DNA of 64,000 nucleotides from Archangium gephyra. GTDB lineage: Bacteria > Myxococcota > Myxococcia > Myxococcales > Myxococcaceae. The position numbers were made by a program, and so were the translations under genes. Of the stretch, positions 16,158 through 24,299 are shown in pieces. The stretch's first letter is position 1; each line of letters opens with the position of its first letter. The notes under the pieces were generated by a model. It was not told the DNA's origin, did not search any database, and saw only the letters and a program-made list of their open reading frames with translations. The stretch covers positions 6,968,501 to 7,032,500 of the forward strand of contig NZ_CP011509.1 in the NCBI RefSeq assembly GCF_001027285.1. The letters are read 5' to 3'.

Positions 16158-16796
16158 ATGACCGCCGCCCAGACCGCCAAGACCCTCCTCACCCGCCTCC
16201 ACGAGGCCCACCCGGGTGCCCGCTACGAGCTCAACTGGAGCACCCCCTTCGAGCTGCTCGTCGCCACCATCCTGGCCGCGCAGTGCACCGACGAGCGCGT
16301 CAACCGCGTGACCGCCACCCTCTTCAAGAAGTACCCCAGCCCCCAGGCCTTCGCCGAGGCCGACACCGCCGCGCTCGAGGAGGACCTCAAGCCCACCGGC
16401 TTCTTCAAGCAGAAGACCAAGTCCGTGCAGGCCATGAGCCGCGAGCTGCTCGCGAGCTTCGGCGGCAAGGTCCCCAAGACGATCGACGAGCTCATCACCC
16501 TGCCCGGCGTGGCCCGCAAGACGGCCAATGTCGTGCTCAACACCGCCTTCAATCTCCCCTCGGGCGTCATCGTCGACACCCACGTGGCCCGCGTCAGCCA
16601 GCGCATGGGCCTCTCCAAGAAGGAGAAGCCCGAGGAGATCGAGAAGGACTTGATGAAGCTCGTCCCCCAGGACCAGTGGACCTTCTTCGGGCCCGCCACC
16701 GTGCTGCACGGCCGCTACACCTGCACGGCTCGCAAGCCCAAGTGCGAGGCCTGCCCCATGAGCGACATCTGCCCGAAGCTCGGCGTCGAGGAGTAA
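16158..16796 (+). CDS. nth: Endonuclease III (DNA glycosylase/AP lyase)
   Basis: A base-excision-repair enzyme that removes oxidised pyrimidines and cleaves the abasic site. At 212 residues it matches the family length. The helix-hairpin-helix LPGVARKTANVVL carries the catalytic lysine, VDTHVARV carries the catalytic aspartate, and the C-terminal cysteines follow the C-x6-C-x2-C-x5-C iron-sulfur pattern (CTARKPKC, CPMSDIC). The ATG at 16158 was chosen because the upstream frame is unlike the family and helix 1 begins directly after it. It appears monocistronic and convergent with the amidotransferase gene. Confidence 0.96.
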   Translation: MTAAQTAKTLLTRLHEAHPGARYELNWSTPFELLVATILAAQCTDERVNRVTATLFKKYPSPQAFAEADTAALEEDLKPTGFFKQKTKSVQAMSRELLASFGGKVPKTIDELITLPGVARKTANVVLNTAFNLPSGVIVDTHVARVSQRMGLSKKEKPEEIEKDLMKLVPQDQWTFFGPATVLHGRYTCTARKPKCEACPMSDICPKLGVEE

Positions 16797-16818
16797 GCCG
16801 CCCTGCCCCACCCGGTGT

Positions 16819-17526
16819 TCACTTCGCGGCGCGAGCCACCCGCGCGAAGTGGTGGGCGAGCCGCTCGAGCAGCTCCCGGTTCTCGGCTTCTGCCGAGCGG
16901 AGCTTGGGGAGCTGGGAGCGCAGCTCGTCGATGTCCTTCTCGTACAGCTCGACGAGCTCCTCGGCGCCCTGGGTGAACCAGCGGTCGAGCTCGTCCGCGG
17001 TGAGCTCCAGGTGGAACTGGAAGCCGTACGAGTCGCCGAGCCGGAAGGCCTGCTGGGTGTAGCGATCCGTGGAGGCCAGGAGCGTGGCGCCGGGCACGGC
17101 CTTGAAGGTGTCCTGGTGCCAGTGGGCCACGGTGCCACGCGGGCGCACGCCGGCGAGCACGGGATCGGCCAGTCCCTCCTTCGTCCAGCGCACGGGCGCC
17201 ACGCCCACCTCGAGGCCGTTCTTCCCGACGAAGACCTCGGAGCCGGCCGCGGCCGCCAGGAGCTGCGCGCCCAGGCACAGGCCCAGCACCGGCAGCCCGA
17301 GGGCGAGCCGCTCGCTCACCAGCGCCAGCTCCTCGCCGAGGAAGGGGTGGCGATCCGCCTCGTAGACGCCCATGGGGCCGCCCAGCACCACCACCAGCTC
17401 CGCGTTCAGGTCCTCGCGCTTGACGGCGCGGAAGCGCTTCACCAGCGTGAAGCCCGCCGCCTCCAGCGCCGGACCGAGCAACCCCGGCCCCTCGTGCTCC
17501 TCGTGCTGCATCACCACCGCGCGCAT
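16819..17526 (-). CDS. Class I glutamine amidotransferase (GMP-synthase-like)
   Basis: A 235-residue stand-alone glutaminase-type domain. The nucleophile elbow LGLCLGAQLLA carries the catalytic cysteine. QFHLELT provides the histidine and glutamate of the triad, and VAHWHQDTF is the usual nearby histidine segment. It opens with MRAVVMQHEEHEGPGLLGPAL, the HEEHEGPG being typical of the YfeJ/YkfH-like branch rather than of anthranilate or GMP synthase itself. The acceptor substrate is unknown. No biosynthetic partner gene lies nearby. Confidence 0.9.
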   Translation of the reverse strand: MRAVVMQHEEHEGPGLLGPALEAAGFTLVKRFRAVKREDLNAELVVVLGGPMGVYEADRHPFLGEELALVSERLALGLPVLGLCLGAQLLAAAAGSEVFVGKNGLEVGVAPVRWTKEGLADPVLAGVRPRGTVAHWHQDTFKAVPGATLLASTDRYTQQAFRLGDSYGFQFHLELTADELDRWFTQGAEELVELYEKDIDELRSQLPKLRSAEAENRELLERLAHHFARVARAAK

Positions 17527-17625
17527 GGCGCCTCCTGGATGGGAGTCCGCGCACCGTAACGTCGAAGGCCCCACCCGGGAAGCCCGGATGAGGCCTTCAT
17601 CGCCACGGAGCGGGGCTCCGAGCCG

Positions 17626-17772
17626 TTACGGGCAGGGATAGCTGCAGACCAGCTGCCCGGTGATCGGGTGCTTGTAGCAGGTGGGCGTGCAGTCCTCGGC
17701 CTCCACGGGGGCGGACGCGAGGCCCAGGCCCAGGGCGATGGCGGCGACGGCGAGGAAGAGAATGCGCTTCAT
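17626..17772 (-). CDS. Small exported cysteine-containing peptide (48 residues)
   Basis: Begins MKRILFLAVAAIALGLGLASA, a clear signal peptide. The mature part of about 23 residues, EDCTPTCYKHPITGQLVCSYPCP, holds four cysteines that could form two disulfides. An AAGGAG ribosome site lies 7 bases before the ATG. Short exported peptides of this kind are common in myxobacteria and their function is unknown. It lies between the amidotransferase and MocR genes, all on the minus strand. Confidence 0.75.
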   Translation of the reverse strand: MKRILFLAVAAIALGLGLASAPVEAEDCTPTCYKHPITGQLVCSYPCP

Positions 17773-17829
17773 GGGGTGCTCCTTCTTGGGGGGGTTTGAA
17801 GTGAAGCGCGGTGAGGATAGGGGATCGAC

Positions 17830-19350
17830 TCAGGGTCGCGTAGCTTTTCCTGTTCTCCCGGATATTTCCCGTTTCGGCACACGAGCGGTCCTGGGGAGGG
17901 TGCGCGCCATGCGCCGCACCGCCTCGGCGAGCTCGGACTCCTCGAGGCAAGCGAAGCCCAGCCGTACGGCGGGCACGGGGCGGCCGTCGAAGCTGTAGTC
18001 GCCCCCGGCGGTGAAGGCCACCCCCGCCTCCCGTCCCGCGCGGACCCAGGCGCCCACGTCCACGTCGGGTGCACAGTGCGCCCACAGGGCCATGCCCCCC
18101 GCGGGAGGCGAGACGGTGAGCGCGCCCGCCAGCTCCCGCTCCACCGCCTCCACCAGGGCGTCGCGCCGGCCGTGATAGATGCCATGCATCTTGCGGACAT
18201 GACGGCGCACCTCGCCCTCTTCCAGCAGCTCGGCCACGGCCGCCTCCAGGGCGGTGTCCCCCTGCCGATCCACCGCCTCCCGCACCCCGAGGGCGTGCTC
18301 CAGGAAGGGACGAGGCGCGGCGAGGAAGCCCAGGCGCAGGGCCGGGGCCAACACCTTGGACAGCGTGCCCACGTACAGCACCAGCCCGTCCCGGTCCGCG
18401 CTCGCCAGGGGAAGGATGGGGCGGCCCTCGTAGTGGAACTCGTGATCGTAGTCGTCCTCGATGAGGGCCACGCGATGGGTGCGAGCCCACGCCAGGAGCG
18501 CGAGCCGCCGCGCCGGGGAGAGCGTCACGGTGGTGGGGTACTGGTGGTGAGGCGTGAGGTACACCGCGCGCACCGGCGTCCGCTGGGCGAGGGCCTCGAG
18601 CGCCTCCACCCGCAGGCCCTCCCCGTCCAGGGGGATGGGGGCGAGGCGGGCTCCAGCGAGCTGGAAGGCGTGCCAGGCGGGACGGTAGCCAATCGCCTCC
18701 ACGGCCACGGTGTCCCCGGGCGTCACCAGGGTCCGCGCCACCAGGTCCACCGCCCCCTGGCTGCCCCGGGTGACGATCAGATCGTCCGCGCGGACGGCGA
18801 GCCCGCGCAGGGAGGAGAGCATCCCGGCGAGCGCGGCGCGCAGGCGCTGGAGCCCCCGCGCGTCGCCATAGTGGAGCAGGTGTTTGCCGTGGAGCTTCAG
18901 GGCCCGGCGGTAGGCGCGCGCGAGAAGGGAGGCGGGAAGGAGCCGGATGTCGGGGGCGCCTCCGGCGAGGACGAGCGTGCCGCGAGGGGGGTCGGGTTGC
19001 TCACGGCTCAGGGGCGTGGACGGAAGGGAGAAGCCCACCTGGGTGGGCATGGCCGTGCGCGAGGCTCCGGCGGTGGAGCGGGCGGGCACGTCCGGCAGCG
19101 TGGGGGAGACGTAGGTGGCGCGCGCCGCCGAGGTGGAGATCCACCCCTGGGTCTCGAGCTCCCGGTAGGCGGCGAGCACCGTATTGCGGTGCACGCCCAG
19201 GGACTCCGCGAGGGTGCGGCTTCCGGGCAGTGCCGCTCCAGGCGGGAGCCGGCCCCGGCGGATGTCCTCCTCCAGCGCGCGGGCGATGCGCACGAAGAGG
19301 GGCGTGGGAGACGGAGCGTGGAGGTCGAGCGTGAGGTTCCAGCCCTTCAT
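17830..19350 (-). CDS. MocR-type regulator (GntR HTH fused to aminotransferase-like domain)
   Basis: A 506-residue regulator. The N-terminal GntR winged helix (residues ~15-80) contains GAALPGSRTLAESLGVHRNTVLAAYRELE. A linker leads to a fold-type I aminotransferase domain with YGDARGLQRLR, the aspartate of LIEDDYDHEFHYEG and the PLP-lysine segment YVGTLSKVLAPALRLGF. MocR proteins use PLP as a cofactor or effector rather than for catalysis and often control vitamin B6 or amine metabolism. It is divergent from a PNPOx-like flavoprotein and shares with it a perfect inverted repeat, so it probably regulates that gene in response to PLP. Confidence 0.93.
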   Translation of the reverse strand: MKGWNLTLDLHAPSPTPLFVRIARALEEDIRRGRLPPGAALPGSRTLAESLGVHRNTVLAAYRELETQGWISTSAARATYVSPTLPDVPARSTAGASRTAMPTQVGFSLPSTPLSREQPDPPRGTLVLAGGAPDIRLLPASLLARAYRRALKLHGKHLLHYGDARGLQRLRAALAGMLSSLRGLAVRADDLIVTRGSQGAVDLVARTLVTPGDTVAVEAIGYRPAWHAFQLAGARLAPIPLDGEGLRVEALEALAQRTPVRAVYLTPHHQYPTTVTLSPARRLALLAWARTHRVALIEDDYDHEFHYEGRPILPLASADRDGLVLYVGTLSKVLAPALRLGFLAAPRPFLEHALGVREAVDRQGDTALEAAVAELLEEGEVRRHVRKMHGIYHGRRDALVEAVERELAGALTVSPPAGGMALWAHCAPDVDVGAWVRAGREAGVAFTAGGDYSFDGRPVPAVRLGFACLEESELAEAVRRMARTLPRTARVPKREISGRTGKATRP

Positions 19351-19363
19351 GGAGGGGAGCCTA

Positions 19364-19408
19364 CTGGTCCATGGGATTTGTGGAAACTGGGCCTGTTGGA
19401 TGGACCAG
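19364..19408. promoter_or_regulatory. Candidate MocR operator (inverted repeat)
   Basis: CTGGTCCAT at 19364-19372 and ATGGACCAG at 19400-19408 are perfect 9-base inverted arms separated by 27 bases. They fill the short region between the divergent MocR and PNPOx-like genes. Widely spaced half-sites are a feature of MocR/PdxR-type operators. The regulator assignment is inferred from adjacency. Confidence 0.6.
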
Positions 19409-19429
19409 GCCGGGAGCATGAAGAGGAAC

Positions 19430-20083
19430 ATGAACACACTCCCCGCCAGTGAACGCATCACCGTCCGCCGCCTCCCCCAGCGAGCCTCCTATGAGGAAGC
19501 GGCCATCCAGGCCATTCTCGATGCGGGCCTGATGGCCCACGTGGGCCTGGCGGTGGACGGCCAGCCCTACGTGATTCCCATGGTGTACGGACGGCTCGGA
19601 CGGAACCTGTACCTCCACGGAGCCACGGTGAGCCGGATCGCCCGGCAGCTCGCCCAGGGCATTCCGGTGTGCTTCACCGTGACGCTGCTGGATGGGCTCG
19701 TGATGGCGCGCTCCGCGTTCCACCACAGCATGAACTACCGCTCGGTGGTGGTGCTGGGCACCGCGGCGCTGGTGACGGACGAGGCGGAGAAGACCCAGGC
19801 GCTGGAGGCGATCACGGATCACGTCCTGCGCGGCCGCTGGGCCGAGGTGCGTCCTCCCAACGCGCAGGAGATGAAGGCGACGTCCGTGCTGCGGCTGCCC
19901 CTGGAGGAGGCCTCGGCGAAGGTGCGCACCGGACCGCCCAAGGACGACGAGGAGGATCTGGCACTGGACTGCTGGGCGGGGGTGATTCCGCTGCGGCTCG
20001 TGGCGCTTCCACCCGAGGACGCCCCGGAGCTGCGCGAGGGCATCCGTCCCCCCGAGTCCATCCTGGAGTACCGGCGCTCCTGA
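19430..20083 (+). CDS. Pyridoxamine 5'-phosphate oxidase-related flavoprotein
   Basis: A 217-residue protein of the PNPOx-like split-barrel family that binds FMN or F420. YEEAAIQAILDAGLMAHVGL, the PYVIPMVYGRLGRNLYLHG strand pair and SAFHHSMNYRSVVVLGTA are typical of the nitroimidazole-resistance (NimA)-like or flavin-nucleotide-binding branch. The substrate is unknown. An in-frame ATG also occurs at 19418; 19430 was chosen because AAGAGG lies just before it. The MocR gene is divergent with a shared operator, which suggests a role near vitamin B6 metabolism. Confidence 0.88.
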   Translation: MNTLPASERITVRRLPQRASYEEAAIQAILDAGLMAHVGLAVDGQPYVIPMVYGRLGRNLYLHGATVSRIARQLAQGIPVCFTVTLLDGLVMARSAFHHSMNYRSVVVLGTAALVTDEAEKTQALEAITDHVLRGRWAEVRPPNAQEMKATSVLRLPLEEASAKVRTGPPKDDEEDLALDCWAGVIPLRLVALPPEDAPELREGIRPPESILEYRRS

Positions 20084-20099
20084 GGCCGATACTGGCGGC

Positions 20100-20789
20100 A
20101 TGCCCACGAAGCTTCGTTTCATTCCGCTCGCGCTGAGCCTGGCACTGCTGACGCTCGGAGCCGGCGCCGCCGGGGCTCGCAAGAGCGTGGTGGATTACTA
20201 CCAGGAGATTCCCAGGAGCCTCCTGTCGGACGACATGAGGTACGAGCTGAAGCGGACGAAGCACGGCTGGAGCACCCACTCGAAGTACTCCGAGTCCGCG
20301 GCCGAGCGCTCCATCCCCGTCACCGTCGATACGAAGAACGGGTTCATCGAGCTCACCGACGCGGACGACAACCCCGAGACGAATGGTTCCGTCTCGATGC
20401 AGGTGTCCGTCTTCCGCGAGCAGGACGGGTCCCCGCTCATCGCCATCACCCTGGGCATGTCCGATGGGATCGCCAGCGAGGGCCGCATCGTGTTCGTCGC
20501 GCCGGATGGCGGCCAGTGGAAGGCCGTCACGAGCGACGTGTTCCCGGCGCTCCGGCTCGCGGACTTCCTCGAGGACCCGTGCCTGGCGTCCTTGAGCGAG
20601 GAGAGCGGGCAGATGCTGGGCATCCTGTTCTCACTGCCGCGCCAGGGCACCACGATTCGTGCCTCGGTAATGATCCCCTCCTTCGGCTCCCCCACCCCCT
20701 GCCCCGAGAACGTCACCCGCGAGCTGAAGTGGGACAAGAAGGCGGGCCGGTTCCTCCTCCTCGAGCGCCCGAATAAACCTCCCCATTGA
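20100..20789 (+). CDS. Exported protein of unknown function
   Basis: A 229-residue protein with a signal peptide (MPTKLRFIPLALSLALLTLGAGAAGA). The mature part is mostly predicted beta strand, with two cysteines (in EDPCLAS and PTPCPEN) that could pair. No family is recognised. It starts 16 bases after the PNPOx-like gene, in the same orientation, so it may be co-transcribed with it. Confidence 0.75.
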   Translation: MPTKLRFIPLALSLALLTLGAGAAGARKSVVDYYQEIPRSLLSDDMRYELKRTKHGWSTHSKYSESAAERSIPVTVDTKNGFIELTDADDNPETNGSVSMQVSVFREQDGSPLIAITLGMSDGIASEGRIVFVAPDGGQWKAVTSDVFPALRLADFLEDPCLASLSEESGQMLGILFSLPRQGTTIRASVMIPSFGSPTPCPENVTRELKWDKKAGRFLLLERPNKPPH

Positions 20790-20853
20790 GGAAGGATATA
20801 AACCTACACGATAGGCTTGCGCTGGGAATAACCGCCGAATATCCATCTCGCAC

Positions 20854-21477
20854 ATGGGAAGGATATCGGGAGCCCGCAACCGCAATCATGACGAGACGCG
20901 CTCGCGGCTGCTGGCGAGCGTGGCGCAGCAGATCCTCGTGTCGGGCGGCTCGCACCCGAGTCTGCGCGTGCTGGCGGAGGGCGCCGGAGTGGACCCCGGG
21001 ACGCTGCGGCACTACTTCGGTGATCGTCAGGGCGTGGTGGAGGCCGCCTTCGAGTACCTGTTGAAGTTCGGACAGGAGCGCCAGGCCTGGGCGAAGTCCC
21101 TGGGGGAGCTGCCGGCGAGAGCGGCCTTCACGCAGCTGCTCGGGCAGATCGCCGCCGCGTGGTCGGGGGGGCTGGGCGGCATGCACGCCGCGGGCTTCGC
21201 CGAGGGCATGGCCGACTCAGGGCTCGGGCAGATCTACGTGTCGTCGATCCTCGAGCCCACGCTGCGCTCCGTCGAGGAGTTGCTGATCGTCTTCCACACG
21301 CGAGGAGAGCTGTCCGTGCCGGATGCGCGGGTGGCCGCGCTCGCGTTGATGTCTCCGGTGCTGCTGGCGCTCTTCCACCAGCATCAGTTGCAGGGCCGCC
21401 GTTGCCGTCCGCTCGTCCTGGAGAGCTTCATCGAGCAGCACCTGGACGGCTTCTTGAAGGGTTACGCGAAGAGCTAG
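20854..21477 (+). CDS. TetR-family transcriptional regulator
   Basis: A 207-residue regulator. The N-terminal HTH is seen in TRSRLLASVAQQILVSGG, then PSLRVLAEGAGVDPGTLRHYFGDRQGVVEAAFEYLL; the recognition helix is GTLRHYF. The C-terminal ligand domain is helical and divergent. The ligand and targets are unknown. The upstream 64 bases hold a short inverted repeat (CCTA/TAGG around 20803) that could be part of an operator. The ribosome site is weak. Confidence 0.9.
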   Translation: MGRISGARNRNHDETRSRLLASVAQQILVSGGSHPSLRVLAEGAGVDPGTLRHYFGDRQGVVEAAFEYLLKFGQERQAWAKSLGELPARAAFTQLLGQIAAAWSGGLGGMHAAGFAEGMADSGLGQIYVSSILEPTLRSVEELLIVFHTRGELSVPDARVAALALMSPVLLALFHQHQLQGRRCRPLVLESFIEQHLDGFLKGYAKS

Positions 21478-21508
21478 TTCCCCACCTCATTCCACCTGGG
21501 AGTTGTGC

Positions 21509-22903
21509 ATGCGTTCACCGCGTCTATCGACGGTGCTGGTCTTGTTGTGCCTCATTGCCGGCTGTCAGTGCGGCGGAGGGGGCGAGGTTCCCACCGTCCC
21601 GGAAAAAGTCGTGGGCCACTGCGTCTACACGAACCGGTTCAGCAGCCTCGAGGAGTGCCGCGACTATGTCGGTGAGTGGACCGACGAGGCCGCGGTGGAG
21701 GACTGCAAGGATCAGGGCTCGACGGCGGTGCTGGGCTCGGCGTGCAACCTGCCGGAGCGGCTGGGCTACTGCTTCCTGGGGGGCGAGAACGAGCAGTGGA
21801 CGCGCATCAGCTTCCCCGGAGTGGACGCGCAGAAGTGTGGCTCCATGCAGCGCGGGTGCGAGCTGTTCGGCGGGGGCGTGTTCGACCCCGCGCCCGTGTG
21901 CGGTGGGCAGGTGGAGGACACCGGTGGTGGGACGGGGCTGCCCACGTTCCAGCAGCCGGTGCTCAACTGTGTCGAGCCCAAGCAGGGCGAGCCCGCCGGG
22001 ATGTCGCCGGGCGGGAAGGTCTGCACGTGGGAGATGATCTCCGGCGCCACCGAGCCGGGCCGCAGCTTCATGGACTACGCGAGCTGCGATCGCGTGCGCA
22101 CGCAGCGCCCGTACTACCCGGTGCCGCCCGCGGAGAACGCGGAGCGGGAGGACGCGCGCCTGCGGGATCCGGCGTATGTCGCGGAGGCCGGGTGGGTGAG
22201 GTCGCAGATCGAGTCGACGGCCTGTGTCTGCTGCCACTCGACGCGCGCGCCCAAGGGTCCGTCGAACTGGTACGTCGAGTCGCCGGGCAACTTCCTCAAC
22301 TCCTTCCACCCGAGGGGCCTGGCCATGGGCGCCGGGTGGATCAACACGGTGGGCTTCGGCGCGTACCCGCGTGAGCAGAACAACGGCTTCTCGCGAGCGG
22401 GGCCCGAGAACCCGCACGACTCCATCTTCGTGACGACGGATCCGGTGCGGATGATGAGCTTCTTCGAGGCCGAGCTCTTCCACCGGGGCTACAAGCGCGA
22501 GGACTTCGCCGGCCAGACGTACGGCGCGGGTCCGCTGGACGAGCAGCGCTTCTACCGGCCCACGCTCTGTGAGAACGGAGAGGGCGTGGCCGCGGATGGG
22601 ACGCTGTCCTGGAGGGGTGGCAAGGCGCGTTACGTGTACGTGCTCGAGGCGAACGCCACGTCGCCGACGGTGCCGCCGAACCTCGATCTGCCCACGGGCA
22701 CGCTCTGGCGCATCGACGTGCCGGTGGACGGAGCTCCCGTGTCGAGCGGGACGGTGCGGTACGGCGTGGTCCCCACGGGCCTGTCGCAGCGCTTCCCGGC
22801 GTCCGGCCAGCCCGACTCGCTGGTGAGTGGCAGGACGTACTACCTGTACGTGCTGGCGGACATCATCGTCCCCGTCACCCGCTGTCTGTTCACCATGCCG
22901 TAG
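21509..22903 (+). CDS. Lipoprotein with a cytochrome-c-like CxxCH motif
   Basis: About 464 residues. The signal peptide ends in a lipobox, LIAGC, followed by a glycine-rich linker, so the protein is lipid-anchored. Cysteine is unusually common. A CVCCH segment in the middle matches the CxxCH heme c attachment consensus, followed by STRAPKGPSNWYVE. The C-terminal ~110 residues look like a beta domain. It may be a single-heme lipoprotein, but the motif could be a chance product of a cysteine-rich protein and no other heme ligand is identified. The ATG at 21509 has GGGAG 6 bases upstream; an in-frame TTG at 21503 is less likely. Confidence 0.75.
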   Translation: MRSPRLSTVLVLLCLIAGCQCGGGGEVPTVPEKVVGHCVYTNRFSSLEECRDYVGEWTDEAAVEDCKDQGSTAVLGSACNLPERLGYCFLGGENEQWTRISFPGVDAQKCGSMQRGCELFGGGVFDPAPVCGGQVEDTGGGTGLPTFQQPVLNCVEPKQGEPAGMSPGGKVCTWEMISGATEPGRSFMDYASCDRVRTQRPYYPVPPAENAEREDARLRDPAYVAEAGWVRSQIESTACVCCHSTRAPKGPSNWYVESPGNFLNSFHPRGLAMGAGWINTVGFGAYPREQNNGFSRAGPENPHDSIFVTTDPVRMMSFFEAELFHRGYKREDFAGQTYGAGPLDEQRFYRPTLCENGEGVAADGTLSWRGGKARYVYVLEANATSPTVPPNLDLPTGTLWRIDVPVDGAPVSSGTVRYGVVPTGLSQRFPASGQPDSLVSGRTYYLYVLADIIVPVTRCLFTMP

Positions 22904-22988
22904 GCCTCCACGATTTCTGCACGAACATTCCTCGGGGGGTGCACGGGGCGTCCATTCCCGTTGCACCCCCCTGCCCCACTCTGGGCCC

Positions 22989-24296
22989 ATGAGCCCAGAC
23001 ACCCTTCCACTCACGCCCACGCCTTCACCGCGTCCACCGGACTCGCCGGTCCGGCGCGCGTTCGGGTGGCTCGTCCGCCACCACGTCTTCGGCAGCCTCC
23101 TCATCGTCGTCTTCGCCACCGCGGTCATCGCCGGCCAGGTGGCGGACCGGACGGACTTCGCCAGCTCGGAGCTGGCCCGGGACGTGGAGGAGCGCTGGGG
23201 CGCCCCCGTCGTCCAGCCCGCGCCCTCGCTGCGCTACGTGCAGAGCGGCACCATCTTCACCGAGCTCAAGCCCCTGCCCTTCGACAAGCAGCACGTGCAG
23301 GTGCAGTCCCGGATGAACTACCGCAAGCGGGGCCTGCGCTACTTCTCCGGCTTCGACTTCACGCTCTCGGCCGACTACGCCGTCGTCAACCGCGAGGGCC
23401 ACGACATCGACGTGGCCTTCATCTTCCCCATCGAGGTGGACAAGTCCCAGGTGCTCCTCTCGGAGCTGCAGTTCCTCGTCAACGGCGCCGAGTCGGATCT
23501 GGACCTCGGCGAGTCCGGCAACCGGCTCGTCTGGACGGGCCGCATCTCGCAGGGCGCCACCAACACCTTCTCCATCCGCTACCGCGCCCGGGGGCTCGAC
23601 TCGTTCATCTACAAGCTGGATCCCGCCCTGCCGGCGCGTGACGTGAGGCTGCACCTGGCCGTCGAGGGCGGCGAGAACTTCGACTATCCGCCCCAGGTGC
23701 TCTCGGCCACCCAGGTGGAGACGGGGCGGGGCACGGTGGCGCTCGACTGGGCCTTCCAGTCGCTCGAGTCCGGCGTGAACCTCGGCGTCATCCTCCCCTC
23801 GGTGGAGGCGTATGATCTCGTCATCTCCACCATGGCGGGCCGCGCCTGGGTGCCCTTCCTCGCCCTGCTGGCCCTGCTGGGTGCCTTCAGCATCCGCCAC
23901 CGCAGGCCGCTCGCCTTCTACGAGTCGTACCTGCTGGCCTCCGCGTATGGCTTCTTCTTCGTGCTGCTGGCCTACCTCGCGGCCTTCATGAACTTCTACG
24001 TGGCCTATGCGATGGCCACCGCCGGCCTCGGCGCGGCGGTCGTCGTCTACGCGAAGCGCCTCTATCCCCATGAGCGGACCTCGCACCTGGCGGGCGTCTG
24101 GGGGGCCACGCTCGTGGTGCCCACCACCGCCGTCATCCTCCAGGGCTACACCGGCCTCATCTACACGCTGGAGATCCTCGCGGCGCTGCTCGGCCTGATG
24201 GCCCTCTCCACCCGCGCGAGTGTGCGCGCCCTGCTCTCGGATCTCCCCCCCGGCGGTGAACCGCCGCACGCCCCCATCGCCCAGGAAGCGAGGTGA
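22989..24296 (+). CDS. CreD-like inner-membrane protein
   Basis: A 435-residue protein with one N-terminal membrane segment (LLIVVFATAVIAGQV), a large periplasmic beta-rich domain and at least four C-terminal membrane segments (WVPFLALLALLGAFS, ASAYGFFFVLLAYLAAFMNFY, GLGAAVVVYAKRL, LEILAALLGLMALS). The topology and the C-terminal membrane block resemble CreD, a cell-envelope integrity protein, although identity to it appears low. It is 3 bases from the next gene and co-directional, so the two form an operon. Function beyond the envelope is not shown. Confidence 0.75.
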   Translation: MSPDTLPLTPTPSPRPPDSPVRRAFGWLVRHHVFGSLLIVVFATAVIAGQVADRTDFASSELARDVEERWGAPVVQPAPSLRYVQSGTIFTELKPLPFDKQHVQVQSRMNYRKRGLRYFSGFDFTLSADYAVVNREGHDIDVAFIFPIEVDKSQVLLSELQFLVNGAESDLDLGESGNRLVWTGRISQGATNTFSIRYRARGLDSFIYKLDPALPARDVRLHLAVEGGENFDYPPQVLSATQVETGRGTVALDWAFQSLESGVNLGVILPSVEAYDLVISTMAGRAWVPFLALLALLGAFSIRHRRPLAFYESYLLASAYGFFFVLLAYLAAFMNFYVAYAMATAGLGAAVVVYAKRLYPHERTSHLAGVWGATLVVPTTAVILQGYTGLIYTLEILAALLGLMALSTRASVRALLSDLPPGGEPPHAPIAQEAR

Positions 24297-24299
24297 ACC

